Shown: piece by piece, positions 50,289 to 60,370 of the stretch
Layout of the letters: each line of letters opens with the position of its first letter
Numbering within the stretch: position 1 is the stretch's first letter
Assembly (NCBI RefSeq): GCF_019720915.1
Contig: NZ_JAHKSI010000001.1
Coordinates: 2,666,001-2,730,000, forward strand
Source: Alkalihalobacillus sp. TS-13
GTDB taxonomy: Bacteria > Bacillota > Bacilli > Bacillales > Fictibacillaceae
Length of the DNA: 64,000 nt
Direction: 5' to 3'
Notes under the pieces: generated by a model
Database searches by the model: none
Seen by the model: the letters and a program-made list of their open reading frames with translations, nothing else
What the model was told of the DNA's origin: nothing
Made by a program: the position numbers and the translations under genes

Positions 50289-50465
50289 CTGGCAATGAGG
50301 ACAATGCTTAGGTGAACGATTAAGTTTAAATCCAGATGGTCGGGAAGCTTTTCCACACACCTGGCAATACGAGCGCCCTTGATAAGCACGCCCCGTCCGG
50401 ATCCGAAAATAGAACAACAGCCCAAGAATCAAAAAGAAAATCACCCATGCAAACGTAACCACCAT
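50271..50465 (-). CDS. Small membrane-anchored zinc-ribbon protein
   Basis: 64 residues. One N-terminal helix (MVVTFAWVIFFLILGLLFYF) is followed by a four-Cys ribbon, YCQVCGKASRPSG...KHCPHCQSKL. ATG at 50465 follows GTGGAGGGGTTT; the longer frame to 50516 has no support. The family is unrecognised. Its 3' end overlaps the Gmad2 gene on the other strand, so the last six codons of each gene are complementary. Confidence 0.65.
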   Translation of the reverse strand: MVVTFAWVIFFLILGLLFYFRIRTGRAYQGRSYCQVCGKASRPSGFKLNRSPKHCPHCQSKLRF

Positions 50466-50561
50466 AAACCCCTCCACTCTCGTTTTTAACCTTGACTCGC
50501 ACACATTATATTTCAAGGATACCAGAAATAGGAGTGCAGGAACGGAAGAAATAGACCCATT

Positions 50562-50790
50562 TAGTCCGAAATAGCTCTGGATTCGTACAGTGTTCCCATC
50601 TTTTCCCCTTCTCCTGACCGTATGAACTCTTTATTGAGACAGTATCTCGCTTTTTTTACCTGCTCCTGTCTGAATTAGCCTTGTATTGGGACAGTGAGAC
50701 GCCTTTTTCACCTATTCCTGTCCCAATAAGCTCTGAATTGAGACAGTCCCATGCCTTTTTCACGAGTTCCTGTACGAATAATGGCTGAAT
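50562..50790. repeat. Five-unit array with 52-bp period (CCTGWCYGWAT motif)
   Basis: Equivalent bases lie at 50568, 50620, 50672, 50724 and 50776, exactly 52 bp apart. Unit consensus is TCCTGTCCGAATAAGCTCTG, then ATTGAGACAGT and a CTTTTTCACC tract. Copies differ by up to a third of positions but keep the period. It fills the gap between the zinc-ribbon start and the VOC gene. Confidence 0.88.
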
Positions 50791-50828
50791 CTAAACGAAT
50801 TAAAAAACATCAGCCCGGGAGCTGATGT

Positions 50829-51683
50829 TCATGATACGACAAGCTGTATACGGTTGCCTGATGGATCTTCTGTGAAAACCAGCTGGTCATCTTTGTCAAC
50901 CTTGTAACCTAAAGCATGTAATCGTACGGCTGTATCCATCAGTTGACGTTCACTTGGAAAAACGATCGTGTACCATTTCATCCCCACTTCATTTTCTTGA
51001 GGACGAGGTGCACCCGTTCCATTCCATGTGTTAAGGCCGACATGGTGATGATAACCACCTGAAGCAACAAATAAAGCTTGATGGCGGAACGGCACCGTGA
51101 TATCGAAACCGAGACCATCCACATAAAATTGCTTCGCTCGTTCGAGATCGTTGACATGAAGATGGATGTGTCCGATCACAGTGTCAGCAGGCAATCCATC
51201 CCTCGTTTTTGTATATGCCGTCTTTAGCAAATCTTCCATATCTAGAGGATCACTGACAAACGGCAATTCCCCATCATTCCATGTCCATTGATCGGCAGGA
51301 CGGTCTGTATAGATTTCAACCCCATTTCCATCTGGATCAGCCAAATAAAGTGCTTCACTGAACAGATGATCGGAACCACCTTGCAAAGGATACCGTTTGT
51401 CTATGAGTCTTTTTAAGGATGCACCTAGATCTTCTCTTGTTGGCAGCAAGATTGCAAAATGGTAAAGCCCCGTCGCCCTTCTCTGCTTCGGCTCGGCGTC
51501 CTTCTTTTCCTTAAGTGTAATGAGCGGATTTTTACCATTTGCAGTTAATGAGACAAGTCCGTCTTTTTCCTCTAAAACTGAAAACCCTAAGTGATTCGTA
51601 TAAAAGTCGATTGACCGCTTTAAATCTGACACAGCCAAATGGACAAGCCTAACGTAAATGTTTGAATGACGATGAAATTTCAT
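50829..51683 (-). CDS. VOC-superfamily dioxygenase/glyoxalase-like protein
   Basis: 284 residues made of two vicinal-oxygen-chelate modules. Module 1 has YVRLVHLAVSDLKRSIDFY and DPDGNGVEIYTDRP. Module 2 has VIGHIHLHVNDLERAKQFYV, YHHHVGLNTWNG and EDPSGNRIQLVV. Metal ligands are His in GHIHLHV, His in HHHVGLN and Glu/Gln near the end. It resembles the B. subtilis YfiE/CatE extradiol dioxygenase group, but the substrate is not certain. AAGGAGGATACGGGT precedes the ATG. Confidence 0.87.
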   Translation of the reverse strand: MKFHRHSNIYVRLVHLAVSDLKRSIDFYTNHLGFSVLEEKDGLVSLTANGKNPLITLKEKKDAEPKQRRATGLYHFAILLPTREDLGASLKRLIDKRYPLQGGSDHLFSEALYLADPDGNGVEIYTDRPADQWTWNDGELPFVSDPLDMEDLLKTAYTKTRDGLPADTVIGHIHLHVNDLERAKQFYVDGLGFDITVPFRHQALFVASGGYHHHVGLNTWNGTGAPRPQENEVGMKWYTIVFPSERQLMDTAVRLHALGYKVDKDDQLVFTEDPSGNRIQLVVS

Positions 51684-51804
51684 ACCCGTATCCTCCTTAG
51701 ATCTATTTCGCTTACTTTTTGTAAGTTATTAATTATACTATATCATTACTTTTCACAACTTACAATAAGTAAGTATAGTTTGATTACAGGCTATGTTTTG
51801 TTGA

Positions 51805-51920
51805 TTTTTGCGAGATTCACTCCTTTTCCGCGGGCGATCCGCGAGCCTCCTCACGAGTTCTTCGCTGCGGGGTCTCGCATGGACCGCTTTTCCCGCAGGA
51901 GTGTAAGTAAATTTCACTTC
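51805..51920. repeat. Interspersed CTTTTCCGCGGG element, undivided copy
   Basis: GCGAGATTCACTCCTTTTCC, GCGGGCGATCCGCGAGCCTC, TTCGCTGCGGGGTCTCGC and TTCCCGCAGGAGTGTAAGTA. It serves as the simplest reference copy of the family. It lies between the VOC gene and crh; the rest of the 333-bp gap shows no gene. Confidence 0.8.
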
Positions 51921-51970
51921 AATCAAACATAGTTAGATAGCAACAGTATGATTTAATAAAGCCGGATCAC

Positions 51971-52009
51971 AAAAAAACACCGTCTCCATTTATTAAGACA
52001 GTGTTTTTA
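51971..52009 (-). terminator. Terminator of the crh operon
   Basis: On the minus strand ACACTGTCTTAATAAATGGA is followed by GACGGTGTTTTTTT, directly after crh. Confidence 0.88.
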
Positions 52010-52017
52010 TGTAAAAC

Positions 52018-52275
52018 CTATTCTGCTGTTGTGATATATCTTTCTAGCGCATTCAGTGCTTCTTCTTCATCTTTTCCGTCTGTGACGATCGTCACCTTTG
52101 AACCTGATCCTACAGCCAGGCTCATGATGCCCATGATGCTTTTCGCATTCACTTTCTTTCCCTCTTTCTCTAAAAATACATCTGAGGTAAAACGATTTGC
52201 TTCTTGGACAAACAGTGCAGCAGGACGGGCCTGCAAGCCGGTTTTCAATTCAACCGTCAATTCTTTTTCTAACAA
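52018..52275 (-). CDS. crh: Catabolite repression HPr-like protein Crh
   Basis: An 85-residue HPr homologue that, when phosphorylated on Ser46 by HPr kinase, acts as a CcpA corepressor. The sequence LKTGLQARPAALFVQEANRF shows Gln in place of the PTS His15, the defining difference between Crh and HPr. AKSIMGIMSLAV carries Ser46. It is the last gene of the NUDIX-rapZ-glmR-whiA-crh cluster. A cre-like site lies upstream of the 2HCT transporter elsewhere in this window. Confidence 0.96.
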   Translation of the reverse strand: MLEKELTVELKTGLQARPAALFVQEANRFTSDVFLEKEGKKVNAKSIMGIMSLAVGSGSKVTIVTDGKDEEEALNALERYITTAE

Positions 52276-52389
52276 TGGATCATTCCTCCTTGTACATTCT
52301 CTATATAGAATTTATATATCGACACTCAAGAATAAATGTAAGAAATTTTTGAAAGCGTTCTCTTAGACTCTAAAAGAAAAACGCCGGAC

Positions 52390-53328
52390 TTACAATTGTC
52401 CCTGGCGTATTTTATTGGCCAATTCATCCAGCTTCCGTAACCGGTGATTGATTCCCGATTTACTGATTGGACCAGAGGTGACGAGATCTCCAAGCTCTTG
52501 TAACGTCACATCCTGATACTTTACCCGAAGTTCAGCGATTTCACGAAGTTTGTCCGGAAGTTTTTCCAACCCGACTTCTCGCTCGATCAAGCGGATATTC
52601 TCCACTTGACGCATCGATGCACCGACGGTTTTATTCAGATTCGCTGTTTCGCAGTTTACGAGACGATTGACTGAATTCCGCATATCTTTCATGATCCGGA
52701 CATCTTCAAAATACAACAATGCATTATGAGCGCCGATCAAGGTGAGGAATTCGGAAATCTTTTCTCCTTCTTTCAAGTAGATGATGAATCCTTTTTTCCG
52801 TTCTAACATTTTAGCATTCAACTCGAAAGAATTCATCAATTCAAGTAAAGATTGTGTATGTTCTTCATACATCGAGAAGATTTCTAAATGATAGGAGGTC
52901 TCTGGATGGTTCAAGGATCCGCCAGCGAGGAAAGCACCTCTTAAATAAGACCGCTTGCAGCAGCTTTTCTTTGTGATATCTTTCGAAACGACCCGCTTGA
53001 ATGAAAACCCTTCCCCCATGATATCCAGTTCATTCAATATCGCTCTCGAATCTTGTTTGATCCGAACGATGTAGACGTTATTTTTCTTCAATCTCATTTT
53101 TTTACGGACAAGCAACTCGGCTGGATAGCCATATAACTGTTTAATCAAAGTATAAATCCTACGTGCTATCGCAGCATTTTCAGTCGGTATATCCAGGATG
53201 ATTTCTTTGTTCGCTAACGAGAGCGATCCGTTCATCCGGATCAATGCCGAGAGCTCAGCTTTTGAACAGCACTTTTTCAGTTCTTGCTTCGTCAATTCTT
53301 TCTTTGTATCTGACGCAAAGGACACCAT
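52390..53328 (-). CDS. whiA: DNA-binding protein WhiA
   Basis: 312 residues. The N-terminal LAGLIDADG-like domain is [20 protein letters not shown]...[20 protein letters not shown], without endonuclease residues. The C-terminal HTH is [20 protein letters not shown], ending [17 protein letters not shown]. In Bacillus WhiA affects cell division and chromosome segregation. ATG at 53328 follows GAGGGGGTGTAC; a GTG two codons earlier is within the ribosome binding site. It is between crh and glmR, in the conserved order. Confidence 0.95.
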   Translation of the reverse strand: MVSFASDTKKELTKQELKKCCSKAELSALIRMNGSLSLANKEIILDIPTENAAIARRIYTLIKQLYGYPAELLVRKKMRLKKNNVYIVRIKQDSRAILNELDIMGEGFSFKRVVSKDITKKSCCKRSYLRGAFLAGGSLNHPETSYHLEIFSMYEEHTQSLLELMNSFELNAKMLERKKGFIIYLKEGEKISEFLTLIGAHNALLYFEDVRIMKDMRNSVNRLVNCETANLNKTVGASMRQVENIRLIEREVGLEKLPDKLREIAELRVKYQDVTLQELGDLVTSGPISKSGINHRLRKLDELANKIRQGQL

Positions 53329-53361
53329 GTACACCCCCTCTTGTTTTCCAGTTCTGGGGTT

Positions 53362-54315
53362 CTATTTTGAAACTACATCTAAAATGATTTCTGAAACACG
53401 TTTTGCATCATGCCTGATCAGCGAATCATTGTATTGCACTATTTTATCACTGATCACATCAAAGCCAAAGGATTTTAACCTCGCCTCATCATATTCGACA
53501 GGCTCTCCACCTTCTGCTTCATATTTCGTCAACACATCAGCCGGCACTTTATCATTATTGACAATTATCGTATCAATTATCTGCTGACCGATGTGGGCAA
53601 TGAGAATATTTACGTGATCGGAAGCGGTGAAGTGATCTGTCTCGCCAGGCTGGGTCATCACGTTGCATATATAGACGCTTTTCGCTGCCGATTTCTTGAT
53701 CTCTTCAGTAATCCCTGGTACGAGCAAGCTCGGCAGAATACTCGTATAGAGGCTTCCCGGACCTATAAGGATGAGGTCCGCATCACGGATCGCTCGTAAA
53801 CTCTCATCCAGCGGTTTGACTGTATCCGGCGTCAAAAAGACACGCACGATCTTTTTCCCTGTATGCGGTATTTTCGACTCACCTGACACGATCGTTCCAT
53901 CGTTCATCTCTGCATTCAAAATGACACGATGATCGGATGCCGGAAGTACCTTTCCTCGTACGTTCAAAACCTTGGACAGCTCCCGGATCCCTGTTACGAA
54001 GTTGCCGGTGATATCTGACATTGCAGCCAACAAAAGATTTCCTAACGAGTGCCCAGACAAGCCATTTCCGTTTGTGAATCGATGCTGGAACAATTGCTCG
54101 ACAAGAGGCTCCACTTCCGAAAGCGCGGCTAGCACATTCCGGATATCCCCTGGAGGTATGATATCGAGCTCTTCCCTTAATCTCCCTGAACTCCCGCCAT
54201 CATCAGCAACCGTTACGATCGCTGTTATATCGACGGGGAATTTCTTTAACCCTCTCAACAGGACTGACAATCCTGTTCCCCCGCCGAAAACGACTATTTT
54301 AGGCCTTTGATTCAA
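53362..54315 (-). CDS. glmR: Gluconeogenesis factor GlmR (YvcK)
   Basis: A UDP-GlcNAc-binding regulator that stimulates GlmS and is needed for cell shape on gluconeogenic carbon (family knowledge). The nucleotide-binding N-terminus is [20 protein letters not shown], followed by [15 protein letters not shown] and [16 protein letters not shown] choose TTG at 54315, nine bases after AAAAGG, giving 317 residues, the length of B. subtilis YvcK. The frame extends to a GTG at 54348 inside rapZ. It overlaps the rapZ 3' end by 17 bases. Confidence 0.93.
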   Translation of the reverse strand: MNQRPKIVVFGGGTGLSVLLRGLKKFPVDITAIVTVADDGGSSGRLREELDIIPPGDIRNVLAALSEVEPLVEQLFQHRFTNGNGLSGHSLGNLLLAAMSDITGNFVTGIRELSKVLNVRGKVLPASDHRVILNAEMNDGTIVSGESKIPHTGKKIVRVFLTPDTVKPLDESLRAIRDADLILIGPGSLYTSILPSLLVPGITEEIKKSAAKSVYICNVMTQPGETDHFTASDHVNILIAHIGQQIIDTIIVNNDKVPADVLTKYEAEGGEPVEYDEARLKSFGFDVISDKIVQYNDSLIRHDAKRVSEIILDVVSK

Positions 54316-55198
54316 CTTCAGGTACCTTTTTATCTTTCTTGATATCACGATGGCTGCTATGGACGTGATATTCTTTACTCAAATAATCCTTCAGGTGTTC
54401 AGCAAGGGTGACTGAACGATGCTTCCCGCCCGTACATCCGACTGCGATCACTAGCTGGCTTTTTCCTTCCCGTTTGTAATGCGGGATGATGAAGTCCAGC
54501 AATCCTGTCAGCTTTTCGATGAACTTCTGTGTTTCTGACCATTTAAGCACATAGGAAGATACCTCTTCTTCCAATCCTGTTTTTGGTCGCATATGCTCGA
54601 TATAATGAGGGTTCGGCAAGAAACGCACATCGAACACTAGGTCTGCATCGATCGGCATTCCGTATTTGAAACCAAACGACAAAACATTGATCGTGAACGG
54701 ATGTGATTCATTTGTTATATATCGTTCAATGATATTTTCCCGAAGCTGTTTCGGCTTCATATCAGTCGTATCTAAAATCTTCTGGGCTCTGCCTTTAAGC
54801 TCTTCCAGCAATTCTCTTTCGTTTTTGATTCCGTCTAGCGGCAATCCGTCCGGCGCAAGCGGATGTGAGCGTCTCGTCTCTTTGTATCGCTGAACAAGTG
54901 TCGCATCTGCTGCATCCAAAAACAGAATATGCGGCTTTATGACTGAGGAATCGGACATTTCATCGATTGTCTCAAATAATTGATCAAAAAATTCCCGTCC
55001 CCGTAAATCCATGACGAGCGCTACTTTCGTCAGTTTTCCTGTGGAATCTTCCATCAGTTCGACGAATTTTGGCAGCAGCGCAGGAGGCAGGTTATCGACA
55101 CAGAAATAGCCAAGGTCCTCGAAGCTTTGCATCGCTACAGTTTTTCCAGCTCCAGACATTCCTGTGATGATGACCATTTTGAATTCTTGTTGTTCCAT
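54299..55198 (-). CDS. rapZ: RNase adapter RapZ / nucleotide-binding protein YvcJ
   Basis: A 299-residue P-loop NTPase. Walker A is [15 protein letters not shown] near residue 11, followed by [37 protein letters not shown] and the C-terminal [19 protein letters not shown]. In Gram-negatives it guides RNase E to GlmZ. In B. subtilis YvcJ binds nucleotides and affects competence; direct RNA targets here are unknown. It is translationally linked to glmR. Confidence 0.95.
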   Translation of the reverse strand: MEQQEFKMVIITGMSGAGKTVAMQSFEDLGYFCVDNLPPALLPKFVELMEDSTGKLTKVALVMDLRGREFFDQLFETIDEMSDSSVIKPHILFLDAADATLVQRYKETRRSHPLAPDGLPLDGIKNERELLEELKGRAQKILDTTDMKPKQLRENIIERYITNESHPFTINVLSFGFKYGMPIDADLVFDVRFLPNPHYIEHMRPKTGLEEEVSSYVLKWSETQKFIEKLTGLLDFIIPHYKREGKSQLVIAVGCTGGKHRSVTLAEHLKDYLSKEYHVHSSHRDIKKDKKVPEVESKA

Positions 55199-55291
55199 CT
55201 ATACCCCGCCTTTCCATTATAATCTGTGTCCAAAGGTATGATCCAACCCTGTGTGTAGATCAAAAAACCTATATGTCGTGGACAACCTTTA

Positions 55292-55750
55292 TTAAGATGG
55301 ATCTAATCGATAACTGAGCAGTTTGAAATCTGGTGTATACGTAAACGTTCCGATGATCATCCCGTTGCCTGTCATCATATAATCGTGGATATGATGATCG
55401 CCCGGAGCCATCGGTAAGTCTGATATCTCTTCTTTCGGTTTCCAGGCTAATTTCCCTTCCTCCGATTCGGATAGCACTTCACCTTCATAATCAGTCGCAT
55501 AGAAAGTGAACATCATCCACTCTTCTACAATCTGCTCTTCTTCTTTAATGATAAAGTTGAAAACACCTTTTAACTTTGGATTCATTAGATAAAGACCAGT
55601 TTCTTCCCGGTACTCTCGGATAACCGCATCCTTGATGGTCTCTTCAGACTCCATTTTTCCACCGGGGGCTACCCACCACCCGCGACGAGGTTTTTGAAGC
55701 ACTAAGATTTGATTATCTTTTTCGAGTACACAATTCGTCACTCGTTGCAC
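55292..55750 (-). CDS. NUDIX hydrolase (YvcI-like, MutT type)
   Basis: A 152-residue nucleoside-diphosphate-linked hydrolase, probably cleaning up 8-oxo-dGTP or similar substrates. The Nudix box is complete: GGKMESEETIKDAVIREY, then REETGL (G-x5-E-x7-REEx2GL), at about residues 34-57. GTG at 55750, after GAGGTGAATCAT, is the likely start; an in-frame TTG at 55771 is less likely. It is first in the rapZ-glmR-whiA-crh cluster, as yvcI in B. subtilis. Confidence 0.9.
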   Translation of the reverse strand: MQRVTNCVLEKDNQILVLQKPRRGWWVAPGGKMESEETIKDAVIREYREETGLYLMNPKLKGVFNFIIKEEEQIVEEWMMFTFYATDYEGEVLSESEEGKLAWKPKEEISDLPMAPGDHHIHDYMMTGNGMIIGTFTYTPDFKLLSYRLDPS

Positions 55751-55980
55751 ATGATTCACCTCTTCTCTCAATTATACTACGTTTTCAAGCACGCCAACAA
55801 TTCTATTCCTAGTTTATGTAATCAGTTAGGTTTATTAAACAATTGATGAATATACATTTATTCAATGGTCCAGTATCTTTAATTTTCGATAGCACAAGCT
55901 TAATTCCTTTGAGATTCTTACATGTTTGATGGCAGGAATGTGACACTTCAGCTGAAAAAGCATTTGGTATTTCCGTTCAC

Positions 55981-56125
55981 CTGTCCGTATGAAGCGTTCA
56001 TAGAGCAACTCCAGCCGCTTTTTCGCGCTCGACTGTCCGTATGAAGCGTTCATAGAGCAACTCCAGCCGCTTTTTCGCGCTCGACTGTCCGTATGAAGCA
56101 TTCATAGAGCAACTCCAGCTTACTC
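55981..56125. repeat. Three tandem 52-bp TGTCCGTATGAAG units
   Basis: TGTCCG starts at 55982, 56034 and 56086, exactly 52 bp apart. The unit reads CTGTCCGTATGAAGCGTTCA, TAGAGCAACTCCAGCCGC and TTTTTCGCGCTCGA. The first two are identical; the third ends early. It lies in the 600-bp gap between the NUDIX gene and trxB, which has no gene otherwise. Confidence 0.92.
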
Positions 56126-56205
56126 CGGGAGCTTGTTTTTATACCTTTTAACCTGAATAAAGCTACTTTCCTTTTGGAGAAGGAGTAAAATGCGCCTTAA
56201 AAATA

Positions 56206-56243
56206 CAAAAAAAGAGCACGGAACCAAAAGTCCCGTGCACAAA
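56206..56243 (-). terminator. Terminator of trxB
   Basis: On the minus strand GCACGGGACTTTTGGTTCCG is followed by TGCTCTTTTTTT. It lies about 130 bp after the stop. Confidence 0.85.
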
Positions 56244-56370
56244 AATAAGAAATTTATTAAAAGGGGGTCAATTTCTTAATTGTATAATAACCTACCAATA
56301 TTTCACGGTTGTTACAAAATGGTTAAAACCGAATTACTTTTTCTGGATAAAGAAAAATTCAGCTTGTTTT

Positions 56371-57411
<1,041 letters not shown>

Positions 57412-57445
57412 TTAACGTCTAATATAATGCTCAGAGAGGGAGACC

Positions 57446-57697
57446 GTGCCTGGCACCAAAAACGAACCTTACTCTCCCAAGAGGTTTCAGATGGTGCCTG
57501 GCACCGAAAATGGGCCTTACTCCCACAAGGGGTTTCAGACCGTGCCTGGCACCGAAAATGAGCCTTACTCCGACAAGGGGTTTCAGACCGTACCTGGCAC
57601 CGAAATTGAGCCTTACTCCCACACGGGGTTTCAGATGGTGCCTGGCACGGAAATTGAGCCTTACTCCCACAAGAGGTTTTAGATGGTGCCTGGCACC
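57446..57697. repeat. Palindrome array GTGCCTGGCAC, six copies at 48-bp intervals
   Basis: Copies begin at 57446, 57494, 57542, 57590, 57638 and 57686. Unit: GTGCCTGGCACCGAAAATGA, then GCCTTACTCC and CACAAGGGGTTTCAGA. Because 48 is a multiple of three, every frame stays open through the array and mimics a 16-residue repeat protein. It is the longest array of this family in the window. Confidence 0.95.
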
Positions 57698-57761
57698 GTC
57701 ATCCGCCATCAAACAGCTGGACCGCCACTCACCGCAATTCCGTCATCAACGTCAGCCGTCA

Positions 57762-59375
57762 TTATGGTTTTATGGCTTGGCGGTGGTGGAGGATTTTCAG
57801 TGTTTTAACGTATTTTTGAAGGGTTGAGGCTGAAATCCCGAATTTCTCAGCGACACTTTTTTGTGTTGTCTTCTTCTCTTGAAGCTGATCAGCCATATAT
57901 GTCACTGCTGCTGCCCAGGCTGTCGGATTGGCGATCGACAGGGATCCTTCCCTAGCTTCATTGATCAAGAGATGCCACAGAAATGCCGTGTCTGAATCAA
58001 GTTCCTCTCGTAAGTTCAAGACATTTTCAAGAATTACTAAGCCTTTTTCCATATCCTCCGATGGTTGATCGAGCTGCTCGATGCCGCTATCCTTATGAAT
58101 TTGCACAGATTCATATCCACGTTCAAACAAGATTGTCGCAGCAAGCTCCTTCATGATTGCCGGCTCATTCTCTTCCGCACAGAATGTCTCAAGCGTCGCT
58201 GTCGTGTCTTCATCGTCCCACTTACGGATCAACAACAAATGAGACAGTTTATTTTTATGGATCGTACTTCTGAGCTTCTTAATCCGTTCTGACAACTCAT
58301 TTGGATCCTGCAGATTATTCAAGGGTATAGTATATTGGTATTCAGCTTCCTCAGAATCGAGAGTGTTATCCCGCAACTTTTCTAAATAATACGTGGCGAC
58401 CGTACTGTCCGCATCCAGATCAAGGACCTTCTCCCACGCTTTTTCAGCAGATTGGACCCGTCCTGTTTTGAATGAAGCGACAGCAAGCCAATGGAAAAAC
58501 GTCACATTCCATGCGTAGCCATGAGAACGCACTGAATTCAGCCATGTGAAAGCAAGCTCGTCCTCCTCTAAAAGTGCGAACGTGCTACCAAGCTTATAGC
58601 GATGTTCCGGAATGATCGGATGGATCACCTTCAAGCAATCGAGGAACCGGTCAAGTTCCTTTTGCTGGTACAGTTGTTTGTAAAAAAGAGCAACATTACA
58701 AAGCGCATGGAGATTCCCGGGATTTTTACCGAGAACATCATCAAGCACCGAGAACGCTTCGTCATATTCACCTAGATAAAAATGAGCGAGGGCCAGGTTG
58801 TTATATGCAGCCCAAAATTCCGGGTGTGCGTCGACCATCTCTTTCAACAAATTCCGCGCACCAGAAAAATCACCTTTCTCAAGGCTTCGACGTGCTTTTT
58901 CATGTTTTACGATCAGCTTTTCTTCGGACGAATGCTTTTCTAAATCTTCCCCAAACTCGGTATGTATCAAATCAAGTAATTCCTCAGAATCCTCGTAGAA
59001 TTCACCGTTCGGATCATTCTCCATATAGCGTACCGCTTCACTTTCAGCCTCCCGGAACATGCCGAGATGTGCGTAGTTATTCGCCATGAAGTAGTAGCAT
59101 TCCGATATGTCTGCGTCGATTTCACTCACGATATATTCAAGCAAGTCATTCGATTCGATGAAATCACCAAGTTCAGCTAATGTTGCTGCAAGCTGACACA
59201 AGTAAGTCGGTTCCTTCGGCTCGACCTCGACTGCTTTTTCAAATAGCTGTTTCGCTTTGATCAAGTCTTTCTTCTGATATGCTTTAAGACCACGTTGAAA
59301 ATAATACTCTCCACTTCTAGCAAAAGGAATGACATTACCCCTTGCTTCTTGTGGAGTGTGCTGGTTAACCTTCAT
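57762..59375 (-). CDS. TPR-repeat protein, YvcD-like
   Basis: 537 residues. At least five tetratricopeptide-type repeats are recognisable (GLKAYQKKDLIKAKQLFEKA, LAALAELG-type, SLEKGDFSGARNLLKEM, NLALAHFYLGEYDEAFSVL). The C-terminus looks like a small helix-turn-helix, KSVAEKFGISASTLQKYVK. It resembles B. subtilis YvcD in place (between his and trxB) and architecture. A scaffold or regulatory role is inferred; no partner is known. No signal peptide. The C-terminal HTH may let it bind nucleic acid. Confidence 0.82.
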   Translation of the reverse strand: MKVNQHTPQEARGNVIPFARSGEYYFQRGLKAYQKKDLIKAKQLFEKAVEVEPKEPTYLCQLAATLAELGDFIESNDLLEYIVSEIDADISECYYFMANNYAHLGMFREAESEAVRYMENDPNGEFYEDSEELLDLIHTEFGEDLEKHSSEEKLIVKHEKARRSLEKGDFSGARNLLKEMVDAHPEFWAAYNNLALAHFYLGEYDEAFSVLDDVLGKNPGNLHALCNVALFYKQLYQQKELDRFLDCLKVIHPIIPEHRYKLGSTFALLEEDELAFTWLNSVRSHGYAWNVTFFHWLAVASFKTGRVQSAEKAWEKVLDLDADSTVATYYLEKLRDNTLDSEEAEYQYTIPLNNLQDPNELSERIKKLRSTIHKNKLSHLLLIRKWDDEDTTATLETFCAEENEPAIMKELAATILFERGYESVQIHKDSGIEQLDQPSEDMEKGLVILENVLNLREELDSDTAFLWHLLINEAREGSLSIANPTAWAAAVTYMADQLQEKKTTQKSVAEKFGISASTLQKYVKTLKILHHRQAIKP

Positions 59376-59500
59376 TTAATTCAATCACCCGTTCTCTGAA
59401 ACTATCCATCGAAAGTATAACACACCCTCACTCTGTCGAACACAGCAAATCAAGAGTTTTCAATAAACGGAAAATTCACGTAAAACGTCGACCAGTTACG

Positions 59501-59596
59501 TTTTGTAGGTAAATTCTCATTTTTGTAGATCACTTTCCATTTTTGTAGGCAATCCTGAATTTTTGTAGTTTACCCTTTGATTTTTGTAGATAAATC
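59501..59596. repeat. TTTTTGTAG array, 20-bp period, five copies
   Basis: TTTTGTAG begins at 59501, 59521, 59541, 59561 and 59582. Between copies are unrelated 12-base spacers (GTAAATTCTCAT, ATCACTTTCCAT, GCAATCCTGAAT, TTTACCCTTTGA). It lies in the 338-bp gap between the TPR gene start and the end of hisI. Confidence 0.88.
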
Positions 59597-59691
59597 CTTC
59601 ACGAGTGGCGGGTGAATCGTTTCAATCTCGTTCATAGAGTAATGAAATACGCAGATTGAACCATCTTTTCGACGAATTTTCTTAAAATAGA

Positions 59692-59728
59692 CCTAAAAAA
59701 AACGAAAAGGAGCCTATTCCTTTTCGTT
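59692..59728 (-). terminator. Terminator of the his operon
   Basis: AACGAAAAGGA / TCCTTTTCGTT hairpin overlapping the last codons of hisI, with TTTTTTTTAGG after it on the minus strand. Confidence 0.85.
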
Positions 59729-60370
59729 CTTCTTCGTATGTCGTTCTTCCAACACGCCTAAAACCTCACTAAGTGGTAAATCCTGTTCACGCAGCAGTAC
59801 CATCAGATGATAAAGCAAATCCGCCGACTCCCAGGAAAGCTCTTCCTTGTCTCGGTTTTTCGCCGCGATGATCACCTCTGACGCTTCCTCACCGACTTTT
59901 TTAAGGATTTTATCGATGCCTTCTTCAAACAGGTAAGTCGTGTAGGAGCCTTCCGGACGAGTGCGCTCCCGTTCAGCGATCAACTGCTCAAGCTCTGAAA
60001 GGATCGCCAGCTTCCCCACACCCGCCGACACATCAACCTGACCCTCATCACCTTCAAAAAGCGAGTCGTCAAAGCAACTGAACGTCCCTTTGTGGCAGGC
60101 AGGCCCCTTCGGCTTCACCAGCACGACGAGCGCATCTTGATCGCAATCGTAACGGATATCGGTGATCGTCTGCGTGTTCCCTGAGGTTTCACCTTTATGC
60201 CACAGCTCCTGCCTTGAACGGCTGAAGAACCAGGTTTCCTTCGTTTCAAGCGATTTTTGCAACGATTCCTCGTTCATATAAGCGAGGGTCAGTACTTCCT
60301 TGCTCTCGACATCCTGGACGACTGCCGGAATCAAGCCTTTTTCATCAAAACGTAATTCACTGATCTTCAT
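59714..60370 (-). CDS. hisI: Phosphoribosyl-AMP cyclohydrolase / phosphoribosyl-ATP pyrophosphatase (HisIE)
   Basis: A 218-residue fusion performing steps two and three of histidine synthesis. The N-terminal HisI domain has [36 protein letters not shown] and zinc-site [20 protein letters not shown]. The C-terminal HisE domain has [20 protein letters not shown] and [20 protein letters not shown]. It overlaps hisF by four bases and is last in the operon. Confidence 0.97.
   Translation of the reverse strand: MKISELRFDEKGLIPAVVQDVESKEVLTLAYMNEESLQKSLETKETWFFSRSRQELWHKGETSGNTQTITDIRYDCDQDALVVLVKPKGPACHKGTFSCFDDSLFEGDEGQVDVSAGVGKLAILSELEQLIAERERTRPEGSYTTYLFEEGIDKILKKVGEEASEVIIAAKNRDKEELSWESADLLYHLMVLLREQDLPLSEVLGVLEERHTKKNEKE

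Noticed and set aside
55862-56101. 79-residue minus-strand ORF over the 52-bp array
   Set aside because: Translation of tandem repeats. No ribosome binding site, and its codons repeat with the array.
57446-57682. Open frames giving a 16-residue repeat protein (VPGTEN...PYSHKGFQ) on either strand
   Set aside because: They arise because the 48-bp unit is a multiple of three and lacks stops. There is no ribosome binding site and unrelated frames are equally open.
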